From: an uncultured Nitrospira sp.
Lineage (GTDB): Bacteria; Nitrospirota; Nitrospiria; Nitrospirales; Nitrospiraceae
Reading direction: 5' to 3'
Assembly: GCA_946479785.1 (NCBI GenBank)
Contig: CAMLHQ010000040.1
Coordinates: forward strand, 1 to 27,518
DNA: 27,518 nucleotides
Below the pieces are notes generated by a model that saw nothing but the letters and a program-made list of their open reading frames with translations, had not been told where the DNA came from and made no database searches. The translations under genes and the position numbers were made by a program. Positions 1 to 7,769 of the stretch are shown here, piece after piece. Each line of letters begins with the position of its first letter. The stretch's first letter is position 1.

Positions 1-375
1 GAGGAAGTCACCAAAGCCAACCTGAAATTCTACGAAGCTTTCGAAAACCTCGACATCGCCAAGATGGACGAGGTCTGGGCGCATCTTGAATATGTCACCT
101 GCGTGCATCCCGGCTGGACCCTCCGCTCCGACTGGCCTTCCGTGCGTGATTCCTGGGTCCTGATCTTCAACAACACCTTCTCGATGAAGTTCGAACTCAC
201 GGAAGTGATGGTCCAGGTGGCGGGCGACATGGCCTGGGTGATCTGTGTGGAAAACATCACGAGTCAGCAATCCGATGAACCGCAACAGGCTCGCGTACTG
301 GCCACGAATATCTTCGAGCGTATCGGGGACGAGTGGTTGATGATCCATCATCATGGAAGTACCGTGATGGGCTGA
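1..375 (+). CDS. SnoaL/NTF2-like family protein, 5'-truncated
   Basis: The reading frame is open from base 1, so the true start lies to the left; 124 codons are visible before the TGA. The protein fits the small SnoaL-like / nuclear transport factor 2 fold. It has an N-terminal helix about a cell-wide 'how much, for what' residue pattern (NLKFYEAFENLDIAKMDEVW), then a CVHPGW strand, a region around SWVLIFNN, and a C-terminal stretch ending IHHHGS. Proteins of this fold are small cone-shaped barrels with varied uses, including isomerases, hydrolases and ligand-binding proteins. No specific reaction can be read here. The His-rich end and the HPGW motif are typical of the family. An internal ATG at 64 is not the likely start, because homologous sequence continues upstream of it. 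Confidence 0.75.
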   Translation, partial: EEVTKANLKFYEAFENLDIAKMDEVWAHLEYVTCVHPGWTLRSDWPSVRDSWVLIFNNTFSMKFELTEVMVQVAGDMAWVICVENITSQQSDEPQQARVLATNIFERIGDEWLMIHHHGSTVMG

Positions 376-464
376 GGCGCAGGTCCTGTCGCCGACCGTG
401 CTCGCAGCCTGGCGCCCCCGCTTTAGTCAAGACGGTTTACCGGCTCAATGGAGAGGTCTTGTAC

Positions 465-1211
465 ATGACGATGAAACATTTGCTTGGCAAGGCGGCGAAT
501 TCAATCCTGAGGACTCTGGGTGTCATGCTAGTAAAAAGAGATGAGGCCGGGGCAGCAGGCGTTGCGGGTCAGATTAATGATGGCGCGTTCTGGGATAAAT
601 ACGTCCACCAATGGGAAAAGGCTGACGAGAATAAGACCTTGGAATGCGTCGGCCACGAGTGGAAAAATGAGGAAATTTTTCTTTCGTTACTTGAGAAGTA
701 TGCCTCACCGCAAAGCAATGCTCTCGAGATCGGGTGCGGAGGTGGAAGGATCACCGCTAAAGCCATGCATTGGTTTAAGCATGTCTATGCTTGTGACGTC
801 TCGGGGGAAATGCTTCGGAAGAACAAGGAGCGCACAAGTGGGAGCAATGTCAGCTACCATAGGCTGGACGGATTCACACTCCGTGACTTCGGCGACGAAA
901 GTCTTGACTGTGTCTTCTCTCACGACGTGTTTGTCCACTTTTCCTCGCTCCAGGTGTATCCATACTTCGCTGAGATCAGACGGGTCCTGAAAAAGGATGG
1001 AATAGGCATCGTTTCCTTCTATAACTTTCCTATCCATTTCGGCTTGTTTAAGGAAATGAGCATCCAGTTCAACCGGCAGCATGTCTATCCGCCTCACATG
1101 CGGGTTCACTTCGTGACCGAGGAGATGATACGTCTGATGCTGGAAGACCTGTCGTTGAGAGTCGAAGAGACGGACAGAACGAACTTTCTCATCCCCGTCT
1201 TTCGAAAATGA
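465..1211 (+). CDS. Class I SAM-dependent methyltransferase
   Basis: This is a 248-residue protein starting at the ATG at 465, which follows a GAGAGG ribosome site. The open frame extends to 333, but that would overlap the preceding gene. SAM-binding motif I is ALEIGCGGGRIT, followed by the acidic motif II (VYACDVSGEML) and a post-motif DCVFSHDVFVHF. These mark a Rossmann-fold class I methyltransferase of the Methyltransf_11/25 type. The substrate cannot be inferred. The N-terminus (KHLLGKAANSILRTLGV) is amphipathic and could touch a membrane or partner. Parts of the gene are poorer in G+C than the neighbours (661-720 is about 38%), which hints at a separate history. It has no obvious functional link to either neighbour. 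Confidence 0.82.
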   Translation: MTMKHLLGKAANSILRTLGVMLVKRDEAGAAGVAGQINDGAFWDKYVHQWEKADENKTLECVGHEWKNEEIFLSLLEKYASPQSNALEIGCGGGRITAKAMHWFKHVYACDVSGEMLRKNKERTSGSNVSYHRLDGFTLRDFGDESLDCVFSHDVFVHFSSLQVYPYFAEIRRVLKKDGIGIVSFYNFPIHFGLFKEMSIQFNRQHVYPPHMRVHFVTEEMIRLMLEDLSLRVEETDRTNFLIPVFRK

Positions 1212-1265
1212 GGTGTCTGTGAGGTCGCGGGTTATTCACAGGAAGGTATCGGGTAGGAGCGCTTG

Positions 1266-2216
1266 ATGAGAATCGTGTCGTTGTTGCCGAGTGCGACGGA
1301 GATGATCTGCGCGCTTGGATTGGAAGATCGGCTCGTCGGCGTGACGCATGAGTGCGATTATCCGCCGTCGGTGAGACGACTTGCCAAGGTGACGCGCACG
1401 AGGCTTCCCAGTGACGCGTCCAGCGGCGAAATCGATCGATTGGTGCGTGAGCAGTTGAAGACGACGCGATCGCTGTACTCCCTGGACTTACCGCTGTTGA
1501 ACGACCTGCGGCCGGATGTGATCGTGACACAATCGCTGTGCCAAGTCTGCGCGGTGGCGCAGGATGAGGTGCAGGCGGCTCTCTCGCAATTGCCGGGGAA
1601 GCCCTGTGTGCTCAACCTCGAACCGCAATCTCTGGAAGGTATGTTTGATGCCTTGAGGCACGTGGCGTCGGCGGCCGGTGTATCGGCCGAGGAGAGGATC
1701 CGGTCTTTGAGGGCTCGTGTTGATGCCGTAGTCGCTCGGTCGGCAAGGCTGACCAGGCGCCCGCGCGTGGCGCTTCTGGAATGGCTTGATCCGCCGTTTT
1801 CATGCGGCCATTGGAGTCCGGAACTCGTTCGTGTGGCCGGCGGGATTGAAGGTCTCGGCGAGGAGGGCCAACGGTCGCGCAGGCTTCGTTGGGCGGAAAT
1901 CATCGCGTGGCAGCCGGAAGTCGTCTTTATTGCCTGTTGCGGCATGAACGTGGAACGGACTCTGCGGGACCTAGCCGGTATTCAATCGGTTTCGGGTTGG
2001 CGGGATTTGCTCGCCGTCTCGTCTCGGCGTGTGCATGTCGTAGATGGGTCGCAATATTTCAGTCGCCCCGGACCTCGCCTCGTCGACAGCCTCGAACTCC
2101 TGGCCCATGCCCTCCATCCGGATCTCCATCCGTTACCAAGCGGACTGCCGGCTCCACGGTCGATAGATGGAACCGGCTTGAGTGCCCTTCAGGGCCGTAT
2201 GACGGTGTCTTCATGA
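1266..2216 (+). CDS. BtuF-like cobalamin/corrinoid-binding protein
   Basis: This 316-residue protein belongs to the periplasmic-binding fold of helical-backbone type (COG0614, BtuF/FecB). The N-terminus RIVSLLPSATEMICALGLEDRLVGVTHECD is the classic strand-helix opening of that family. 'LRPDVIVTQSLCQVCAV' and 'WQPEVVFIACCGM' are the two hinge-side strands. The ATG at 1266 follows AGGAG with 6 nt spacing, so it is preferred over the TTG at 1263. No signal peptide precedes the domain, which is unusual for a transporter binding protein and suggests a cytoplasmic corrinoid-binding role. No permease or ATPase gene is adjacent. The stop codon overlaps the start of the next gene (ATGA), so the two are probably translated together and act in one pathway. 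Confidence 0.8.
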   Translation: MRIVSLLPSATEMICALGLEDRLVGVTHECDYPPSVRRLAKVTRTRLPSDASSGEIDRLVREQLKTTRSLYSLDLPLLNDLRPDVIVTQSLCQVCAVAQDEVQAALSQLPGKPCVLNLEPQSLEGMFDALRHVASAAGVSAEERIRSLRARVDAVVARSARLTRRPRVALLEWLDPPFSCGHWSPELVRVAGGIEGLGEEGQRSRRLRWAEIIAWQPEVVFIACCGMNVERTLRDLAGIQSVSGWRDLLAVSSRRVHVVDGSQYFSRPGPRLVDSLELLAHALHPDLHPLPSGLPAPRSIDGTGLSALQGRMTVSS

Positions 2217-2926
2217 CCGTGCGCCGTGTTTTGTTGTCGTGGAGTTCCGGGAAGGACAGCGCATGGGCGCTGCACGTGCTTCGTCAACAGCAGGATCTGG
2301 AGGTCGTGGGCCTGTTGACCACGTTGAACGAAGCGGCAGATCGTGTCGCGATGCATGCCGTCCGCCGCGTGTTGGTCGAGGCACAGGCATCGGCGCTGAA
2401 GCTGCCGCTCTGGCCCGTGCATCTGCCCTGGCCTTGCTCCAATGACGTATATGAGGGACGGATGTCGGAGGTGATTGACAAGGCGGTGCAGGCGGGTATC
2501 ACCCATGTCGCGTTCGGGGATTTGTTTCTGGAGGAGGTACGAGCCTATCGTATTCGACAACTTGCGGGCACCGGCATCGAGCCTCTGTTCCCCTTGTGGG
2601 GATCATCCACCGATACGCATGGGTTGGCTGCCAGGATGGTTGAGGCCGGGTTGAAGGCTGTGCTCACCTGTGTCGATCCGAAACAGCTCGCAGAGTCGTT
2701 TGTCGGACGGCTGTACGACTCGGCCTTGTTAGCCGAGCTGCCGCCTGCTGTCGATCCTTGTGGCGAACGTGGGGAGTTCCACACCTTCTGTTTCGATGGG
2801 CCGATGTTTGCGCGTGCGATTCCTATCCAAGTCGGTGAGATCGTGTCCCGCGATGGGTTCTGCTTTGCTGATCTGATACCGGGCTTGCCGACCGGCCTTG
2901 CGGTCAAGACGGGTATCTTGGCATGA
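2213..2926 (+). CDS. DUF71/COG2102 ATP-pyrophosphatase (Dph6-like amidase, probable B12-salvage branch)
   Basis: This 237-residue protein has a PP-loop (SWSSGKDSAWAL, residues about 10-21), as in N-type ATP pyrophosphatases that adenylate a carboxylate. It also has the DUF71 signatures FGDLFLEEVRAYR and GEFHTFCFDGPMF. In archaea and eukaryotes this family is diphthine-ammonia ligase. Bacteria lack diphthamide, and comparative genomics has proposed that a bacterial branch works in cobalamin salvage. The coupled BtuF-like gene directly upstream fits that branch. The start is the ATG at 2213, which overlaps the previous stop (ATGA). The longer open frame to 1889 lies inside the upstream gene and is not used. 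The exact reaction is unproved; side-chain amidation of a corrinoid is the natural guess from the family chemistry. Confidence 0.82.
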   Translation: MTVRRVLLSWSSGKDSAWALHVLRQQQDLEVVGLLTTLNEAADRVAMHAVRRVLVEAQASALKLPLWPVHLPWPCSNDVYEGRMSEVIDKAVQAGITHVAFGDLFLEEVRAYRIRQLAGTGIEPLFPLWGSSTDTHGLAARMVEAGLKAVLTCVDPKQLAESFVGRLYDSALLAELPPAVDPCGERGEFHTFCFDGPMFARAIPIQVGEIVSRDGFCFADLIPGLPTGLAVKTGILA

Positions 2927-2938
2927 GACGCACAGACC

Positions 2939-3178
2939 TTACGGCTTGGGTGCTGCGGCAGCGGGCGCTTCAATAATGGAAACGGTCTTGGACCATTCGG
3001 CGGCAATGGAATCGCGCTGTTCCATGGTCAGGCCGGCGTAATGGATAAACATCTGCGGGCCTTTGCGGCGGCGCCACGTGAGGAAGTTTAAGAAATGTTC
3101 CTTGCACACGTGCTGGGTGCCGGCCGGGGCATAGACTCTAGCTTGGCAGCCTTGGATCAAGCAGTTCAGGTCGTTCAT
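2939..3178 (-). CDS. Small Cys/His protein, possible zinc-binding
   Basis: This 79-residue protein is read leftward and converges with the DUF71 gene, with 12 nt between stops. The ATG at 3178 is chosen because AAGGA lies 6 nt before it; the ATG at 3184 would abut that ribosome site. Near the N-terminus it has the pattern C-x4-C, then H-x-C-x2-H (residues about 6-28: CLIQGC ... QHVCKEH). This would suit one zinc ion. A basic stretch (TWRRRKGP) and a Trp-containing helix (MEQRDSIAAEWSKTV) follow, then an Ala/Pro tail. I do not recognise the family. The metal site is inferred from residue spacing only. Confidence 0.6.
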   Translation of the reverse strand: MNDLNCLIQGCQARVYAPAGTQHVCKEHFLNFLTWRRRKGPQMFIHYAGLTMEQRDSIAAEWSKTVSIIEAPAAAAPKP

Positions 3179-3288
3179 GGTCATTCCTTGTGAGGACCAC
3201 AGTATGCAGGACCGGCGATCGGATTTTCAACCGGCCTGATTCCCTCTCGGCTTGACTGGCCGGACCCCTTCCGGTAAGTCATGCCACG

Positions 3289-4767
3289 ATGATGCTTTTC
3301 CTCGCTTTTCCGCTGAGCCTGGTGCTCTTCATTGGTATGGCCAGTTGCACATCGGCTTCCCGTGAGGGATTGCCGCCTGGAAGTCCGTTTGCCGAGGTAA
3401 CGGCGTCGGCAGAGCCTCTGCTTCCGGAGGGTAGGGCAGTTGGAGATATTACGAGCCAGTCCGCCTTGTTATGGCTCAGGACCACAGGGCCGAAATCCGT
3501 GCAAGTGGAATGGGCATCGGTCGAAGCATGGAAGAAAATATCGGCGATGGCTTCAGTGCAATCGGCTGCGGCGCGAACACCTGTCGTGACGACGGGGCCT
3601 GAGACGGATTACACCTTGGCCATCCCGCTCGATGGCCTCGCTCCAGCCACGCGCTATCGCTATCACGTCGTTGTCTGGGATGCGGAGCGGTCGGGCAGCG
3701 CGTCTACACGCGGTGTGGCGGCGCACGGTGAGTTCACCACGCTTCCAGATGCTGCGACCTCCGCCCCTGTCACGTTCGCGTGGAGCGGTGATCTGGGTGG
3801 GCAGCACCGCTGCCGGCAGGGAGCGGCGGGCTATCCGATCTTTGATACGATTCGTGCGCAGCAGCCCGACTTCTTTATTTTTCTCGGCGACACGATCTAC
3901 AGCGATGATGTCTGTCCTTCACCGCCCAACGAACCGGGTGCAAACTTTACGGCGACGACCTTGGCGGAATATCGCGCCAGACAACGCTATCAACGTGGTG
4001 CGGTGGCGCTCCGGCGTTTTTTGGAAGCGATTCCGGTCTATGTGATCTGGGATGATCATGAAGTAAAGAACAATTTTGCTGGTCCCTTCGAGAGCCAAAT
4101 GCCGGCTGGACGGCAGGCCTTTATGGAATACTGGCCGATCCGCACCGACCCATCCGATCCCCATCGGCTCTATCGAACGATTCGCTATGGGGCGGACTTG
4201 GAAATGTTTTTCCTCGATACGAGACAATATCGCAGCAAGAACTCAGATTTGGATGGTCCGGCCAAGACGATGTTGGGGGCACAGCAGTTGGGTTGGTTGC
4301 TGGAAGGGCTGCGAGCTTCTACTGCCACATGGAAAGTCATTGTCACCAGCGTGCCGTTGTCTGTTCCAAAGGGAGGCGGAGCTTCGGTGCCCGGCTACGA
4401 CGGTTGGGCCGGCGGACCCGATGGAACGGGGTTCCAACGGGAACGGCAGGTGATCGTCGATGCCATTCTTGAGAAGAACATAAAGAACGTGGTGTTCCTT
4501 GGCGGTGACATCCATTGGGTCCAGGCGAATATCTATGATGTCAATCACGACAGCACGCCGGATTTCTACGAGTTCGTGGCGGGCCCGCTTTCCGCCAGGC
4601 CAGGCCGGTTGACGCCTCCGAGCGCCACGTTGAATCCGAAGAATCTCATCAATGAAGAGGGGTATGACAACTTCGGCCTGGTTCGAGTAACCAAGGAAGC
4701 GTTTGCCGTGTCGATCATCGATGCCGCCGGTAAGATGCGGTTTTCATACAACGTAGCGGCACAGTAG
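3289..4767 (+). CDS. PhoD-like alkaline phosphatase/phosphodiesterase, lipoprotein
   Basis: This 492-residue protein has a lipoprotein signal peptide ending MASC, with Cys20 as the lipidated residue. The PhoD N-terminal beta domain follows (RAVGDITSQSALLWLRT). The metallophosphoesterase core carries GDTIYSDD (residues 200-207), WDDHEVKNN (from 254) and GGDIHW (405-410), which bring the Asp, His and Asn metal ligands. PhoD enzymes use Ca and Fe to cleave phosphomono- and diesters outside the cytoplasm. Here the protein would be anchored to a membrane and scavenge organic phosphate. The usual Tat twin-arginine motif is not present; a Sec/lipoprotein route is used instead. An ATG at 3292 is an equally possible start. 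No Pho box was identified. Confidence 0.88.
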   Translation: MMLFLAFPLSLVLFIGMASCTSASREGLPPGSPFAEVTASAEPLLPEGRAVGDITSQSALLWLRTTGPKSVQVEWASVEAWKKISAMASVQSAAARTPVVTTGPETDYTLAIPLDGLAPATRYRYHVVVWDAERSGSASTRGVAAHGEFTTLPDAATSAPVTFAWSGDLGGQHRCRQGAAGYPIFDTIRAQQPDFFIFLGDTIYSDDVCPSPPNEPGANFTATTLAEYRARQRYQRGAVALRRFLEAIPVYVIWDDHEVKNNFAGPFESQMPAGRQAFMEYWPIRTDPSDPHRLYRTIRYGADLEMFFLDTRQYRSKNSDLDGPAKTMLGAQQLGWLLEGLRASTATWKVIVTSVPLSVPKGGGASVPGYDGWAGGPDGTGFQRERQVIVDAILEKNIKNVVFLGGDIHWVQANIYDVNHDSTPDFYEFVAGPLSARPGRLTPPSATLNPKNLINEEGYDNFGLVRVTKEAFAVSIIDAAGKMRFSYNVAAQ

Positions 4768-4864
4768 CGAGAATCTCGTCATCAGCACCTCTTGCAATCT
4801 CGCTCCAACACCGGTTACCGTACGTCCTTCATTTGAAGTGTCATATGGAGTGATAGCAAGAGCG

Positions 4865-5113
4865 ATGCTGTTTCAGGTCCTTTCCATGGCCGGCGCGCTG
4901 ATGGTTCTCGCGGCCTATGGGCTCAACCAAGGAGGAATCTGGCATGAGCTTCATGGCGGATACCTGGCGCTGAACATCGTCGGCTCGCTCTTGCTCGGCG
5001 TCGTGGCAATTGTCGATCAGCGGGCGGGGTTTATTTTCCTGGAGTTTGCCTGGGCGGGTCTAGGTTTAGTGGGTGTCGCGCGGGCCATTCGATCGAAACA
5101 GCAACACCGGTAA
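4865..5113 (+). CDS. Small three-helix membrane protein (CBU_0592-like)
   Basis: This is an 82-residue protein from the ATG at 4865; an in-frame GTG at 4838 would add nine residues. Three hydrophobic segments are visible: residues about 2-20 (LFQVLSMAGALMVLAAYGL), 36-54 (YLALNIVGSLLLGVVAIVD) and 57-76 (AGFIFLEFAWAGLGLVGVA). A short charged tail ends the protein. The layout and length match the CBU_0592-type integral membrane proteins, whose function is unknown. The next gene starts 24 nt after its stop and is probably co-transcribed. No ribosome site is convincing for either start. Confidence 0.65.
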   Translation: MLFQVLSMAGALMVLAAYGLNQGGIWHELHGGYLALNIVGSLLLGVVAIVDQRAGFIFLEFAWAGLGLVGVARAIRSKQQHR

Positions 5114-5137
5114 CAATGATTGGGAGGAGAGAAAGTC

Positions 5138-5620
5138 ATGGCAGGGTTGATGTCGGCAGAAGAGATTTTCGAAAAGACGCAGGCGGTGGCGGTGGCGGCG
5201 ACCAGTCCGGATGAGAAGGCCTTGCAGATCGACTATGCGGCCTTGAAAGACAAGATCCGCGCGGCTTTGGCAGATCGCAAGGTGGCGCTCTGCCATATCA
5301 ATAAGTTTTTGCCCGAAGGCTATGAGGAGCAGGGCCGGTTTAATGTCCTTCTGCTCACAGCCGGCAACGTGTTCTTCGATATGGTCATCGGCGATTCCTA
5401 CTTCCGCTATGACGTCGTGTCGGTCGGCCAACTGGACAAAGTTCAAGTTATCGACGCGATGTGGGATAACAAGGAAAAACGGCGCGAGGAGCCGTTCCTC
5501 AGTCTTCGCCTCATGCACGGCGAGGAGGCGCATCTCTTGCTCGCGTTGGACGATGAAGAACGCGCCAGTCTGTTGGCCTTTGCGCGTGCGGTGTCCTCGG
5601 CGCGCAATCCCGAACGATAA
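5138..5620 (+). CDS. Conserved hypothetical protein
   Basis: This is a 160-residue soluble protein with no signal peptide or membrane segment. The ATG at 5138 follows GGGAGGAGA and is preferred over the TTG at 5120, which lies upstream of that ribosome site. The first 50 residues are helical and charged. The rest alternates short strands (FNVLLLTAGNVFFDMVIG, YDVVSVGQLDKVQVID, LSLRLMHGEEAHLLLAL) and ends in a helix (DEERASLLAFARAVSSA). A string of strands capped by one helix resembles a PH-like fold, but that is only an impression. The start is 24 nt after the upstream membrane protein gene. I do not recognise a function. Confidence 0.65.
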   Translation: MAGLMSAEEIFEKTQAVAVAATSPDEKALQIDYAALKDKIRAALADRKVALCHINKFLPEGYEEQGRFNVLLLTAGNVFFDMVIGDSYFRYDVVSVGQLDKVQVIDAMWDNKEKRREEPFLSLRLMHGEEAHLLLALDDEERASLLAFARAVSSARNPER

Positions 5621-5660
5621 TCTTGCGCCATAAGAGCAGCGTGATACAGTGTGATGCGTG

Positions 5661-6551
5661 ATGCACGGTCGCGCTGCTCTGACCCATCTTCTCCGACCGA
5701 TTCTCTTTTTCGGTGTTCTGGCGGCCCTCTCGGCTTGTTCACTCTTTGGTATTCATGAGCATCACGAGGTGGCTCTCGATCAGCGTGCCGTCCTCGCACT
5801 GCTTCCGACTCGTCTCGATTTCACCATCGACAAGGCTTCACAAATTGAAAGTCTGCCTGATGGCCTCTCTTCGGAGGAGGCGAAGGAGCGGGCGCCGGCG
5901 GCGCTGCAGGCTGTTCGGTCCGAGGCCCGCCGACTCTTTTTTGAAAAGATCGAGACCGCCGAGCAGTTCCGACTCGTTCCGTTGGAAGAGGTTGATGTTG
6001 CGGTGCAGGCGATCGAACTGCCCGAAGACAAGGACATCACCAGCGAGCAGTTGACGGCGTTGCGGGACCGCTTGAAGGCAGACGTGATCGTCCAGCCGAC
6101 CGTCCTCGATTACGGCAAGGTCCGGTGGTATTGGCTGGCCGGAGGGATGTTGGCAGATATCAGCTGGGAAACGGTCGCCATCGGACTCGCTTCGGCCTGG
6201 AATCCCGGCATCATCCTGGGGAACGTCGGATTCGAGTTGTTGACGAGCACGCCGGTGTGGTTCGGCGGCGGGTATCTGTTCGGCGTCGTAGCGAGGCCGG
6301 TGCGTGTCGAGGCGGAGGGTTGGGACCCTGTCAACGGCCAGTCTGTGTGGGATAAGGAGGAGTTCGCTCTCTACATTTGGGACCGTTTGAATGAGCTTCC
6401 CGAACCGGAGCGGAAGAAAAAGGAAGCGCAGCTCTACCTGAATCTCAAGGAGTCGATGCGGGAGTTGGCAAGTTCGTTATTGGATGAAGGATTGACGATC
6501 TCAGAGCTTGAGAAGCGGCGACGGCCTCCGCCTGTGCCGGAATCCTATTAG
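5661..6551 (+). CDS. Predicted lipoprotein of unknown function
   Basis: This 296-residue protein has a signal peptide ending LSAC, with Cys26 as the lipidated residue when counted from the ATG at 5661. A GTG at 5658 is an alternative start. The mature part opens with a strand (RAVLALLPTRLDFT), followed by helical charged sequence and LKADVIVQPTVLDYG. This pattern recalls the TolB-N-like or CsgG-like domains that bind at outer membranes. A central hydrophobic, Gly-rich stretch around residues 155-215 (WYWLAGGMLADISWE, GIILGNVGFELL, GGGYLFGVVA) may embed in a membrane. The C-terminus is basic and Pro-rich (KRRRPPPVPESY). The last base of its TAG stop is also the first base of a palindromic repeat element. 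Confidence 0.65.
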   Translation: MHGRAALTHLLRPILFFGVLAALSACSLFGIHEHHEVALDQRAVLALLPTRLDFTIDKASQIESLPDGLSSEEAKERAPAALQAVRSEARRLFFEKIETAEQFRLVPLEEVDVAVQAIELPEDKDITSEQLTALRDRLKADVIVQPTVLDYGKVRWYWLAGGMLADISWETVAIGLASAWNPGIILGNVGFELLTSTPVWFGGGYLFGVVARPVRVEAEGWDPVNGQSVWDKEEFALYIWDRLNELPEPERKKKEAQLYLNLKESMRELASSLLDEGLTISELEKRRRPPPVPESY

Positions 6552-6676
6552 CAGGCTGTTGAAAAAGTCCGTCAGCAGCGTTCTCGCATCGCTCAGAGGC
6601 TCAACGTACGGGAAGAAGTACGCTTCGCCTCTTCGCTCGCTGCGGCCTTGCTGGCCAGCCTTTTTGAACAGCCTGC
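6551..6676. repeat. Palindromic intergenic element, copy A (full length)
   Basis: This 126-bp element is bounded by near-perfect 17-bp inverted repeats: GCAGGCTGTTGAAAAAG at 6551-6567 and its complement at 6660-6676, with 16 of 17 matching. It contains the core that recurs in copies D and E, beginning CGTTCTCGCATCGCTCAGAG at 6579 and running to about 6611. An inner inverted pair, CGTAC and GTACG, flanks GGGAAGAA. It exactly fills the gap between two convergent genes, sharing the G of the left gene's TAG and lying one base from the right gene's TAG. The A-run and T-run in the arms would let it act as a two-way transcription terminator. Confidence 0.85.
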
Positions 6677-6677
6677 G

Positions 6678-7769
6678 CTATTTGCGTCGATGGAATGGCA
6701 GAGCCTGCACTGTCGCGTCGTAACGTGTGCCGCCCACTTCGATCGCCAGCGTCGTGCCGGCGGCGCTGAAATCGCGCAAAGGAAAGCCGAAAGCGATGGG
6801 GGCCTTGAGTTCTGGTGAGAGTGTCGCGCTGCTGATCCATCCGACTTCACGATCGCCGCTGAACAGCTTCGAGCCCTTGGGCGGAACCGCTGAACCCTTT
6901 ACCACGAGACCGACCAAATGTCGTCGCACGTTGCCGTAAGTGTCCATGCGTGCGACGACCTCTTGCCCCGGATAACAACCTTTACTCAAACTGAAGGCCT
7001 TCTCTTCGAGATTCGCTTCCGGCGGAACGATTTCTTCGTTGAGATCCGGTCCAGCCTTTGGAAGGCCGGCTTCCATGCGGAGCGCCTCACGGGCCTGGCT
7101 GCCGATCGGCGTGATCCTGTACGACGCTCCTGCGTTCATAAGCCGTTCCCATGCCGCCACAAGTCCGTCGGCCGGGATCAGAATCTCATAGTCCTGTTCG
7201 CCGGTCTCTTCAGTACGCACGACCAACGCCATTTGTCCGCCGATGGCGGCTGAGATAAAGTTGACCGGTTTCAGATCGGCGACATCCGTTCCAAATGCCG
7301 CGTTCAGGGCGACCGCAGCCTTGGGTCCGCTCACCAGCAGGAGTCCCCAGCTTTCCGCGCAATTCTCCATTTTCGCCTTGGTGCCGTAAAGGAGAAATTT
7401 TCTGAGTGCGGCATACGTCGTCTCGCCGATCTCGCCGACGTCTTCCAGCATCACCGCGTCGGCCTGCATGTAGCAGCGGAAGTACGTCAGCATCTTGCCC
7501 TTGTGAGTGAGGAAGCTGGAGTAGCGGCCCTGTCCCGGCTGCAAGGGGAGGATGTCGTTGCTGATGACGCTCTGCAGCCATTTCACACGGTCGTCCCCGG
7601 TCACTCGGAGTTTGCCGCGATGAGACAGATCGGCAAGGCCGACGGCGTCACGGACGGCACGATATTCGGCGGTCACGTCGCCATAGTGAGCCGGCATCTG
7701 CCAGCCGGTGATCTCTTCGAATGTGGCGCCCAGCTTTGCATGGTGGTCGTGTAAGCGGGATTGCTTCAT
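6678..7769 (-). CDS. ygfZ: YgfZ/GcvT-like folate-binding protein
   Basis: This 363-residue protein has the GcvT-like fold. The YgfZ/CAF17 signature K-G-C-Y-P-G-Q-E is at residues 263-270, followed by VVARMDTYGNVRRHLVGL. The conserved Cys265 and the folate-binding context separate it from the true glycine-cleavage T protein. YgfZ proteins use tetrahydrofolate to support iron-sulfur enzymes such as MiaB. Its ATG overlaps the TGA of the pseudo-receiver gene upstream (ATGA at 7766-7769), so the two are translationally coupled. At about 363 residues it is longer than E. coli YgfZ and closer to GcvT in length. The N-terminus (LHDHHAKLGATFEEITGWQMPAHYGD) also looks GcvT-like. No other glycine-cleavage gene is nearby. 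Confidence 0.85.
   Translation of the reverse strand: MKQSRLHDHHAKLGATFEEITGWQMPAHYGDVTAEYRAVRDAVGLADLSHRGKLRVTGDDRVKWLQSVISNDILPLQPGQGRYSSFLTHKGKMLTYFRCYMQADAVMLEDVGEIGETTYAALRKFLLYGTKAKMENCAESWGLLLVSGPKAAVALNAAFGTDVADLKPVNFISAAIGGQMALVVRTEETGEQDYEILIPADGLVAAWERLMNAGASYRITPIGSQAREALRMEAGLPKAGPDLNEEIVPPEANLEEKAFSLSKGCYPGQEVVARMDTYGNVRRHLVGLVVKGSAVPPKGSKLFSGDREVGWISSATLSPELKAPIAFGFPLRDFSAAGTTLAIEVGGTRYDATVQALPFHRRK

Noticed and set aside
333..464. N-terminal extension of the methyltransferase
   Set aside because: It overlaps the upstream gene, and a ribosome site precedes the ATG at 465.
3252..3280. TTGACT ... TAAGTC as promoter for the PhoD-like gene
   Set aside because: The -10 match is poor and it would lie too close to the start codon to leave a ribosome site in the transcript.
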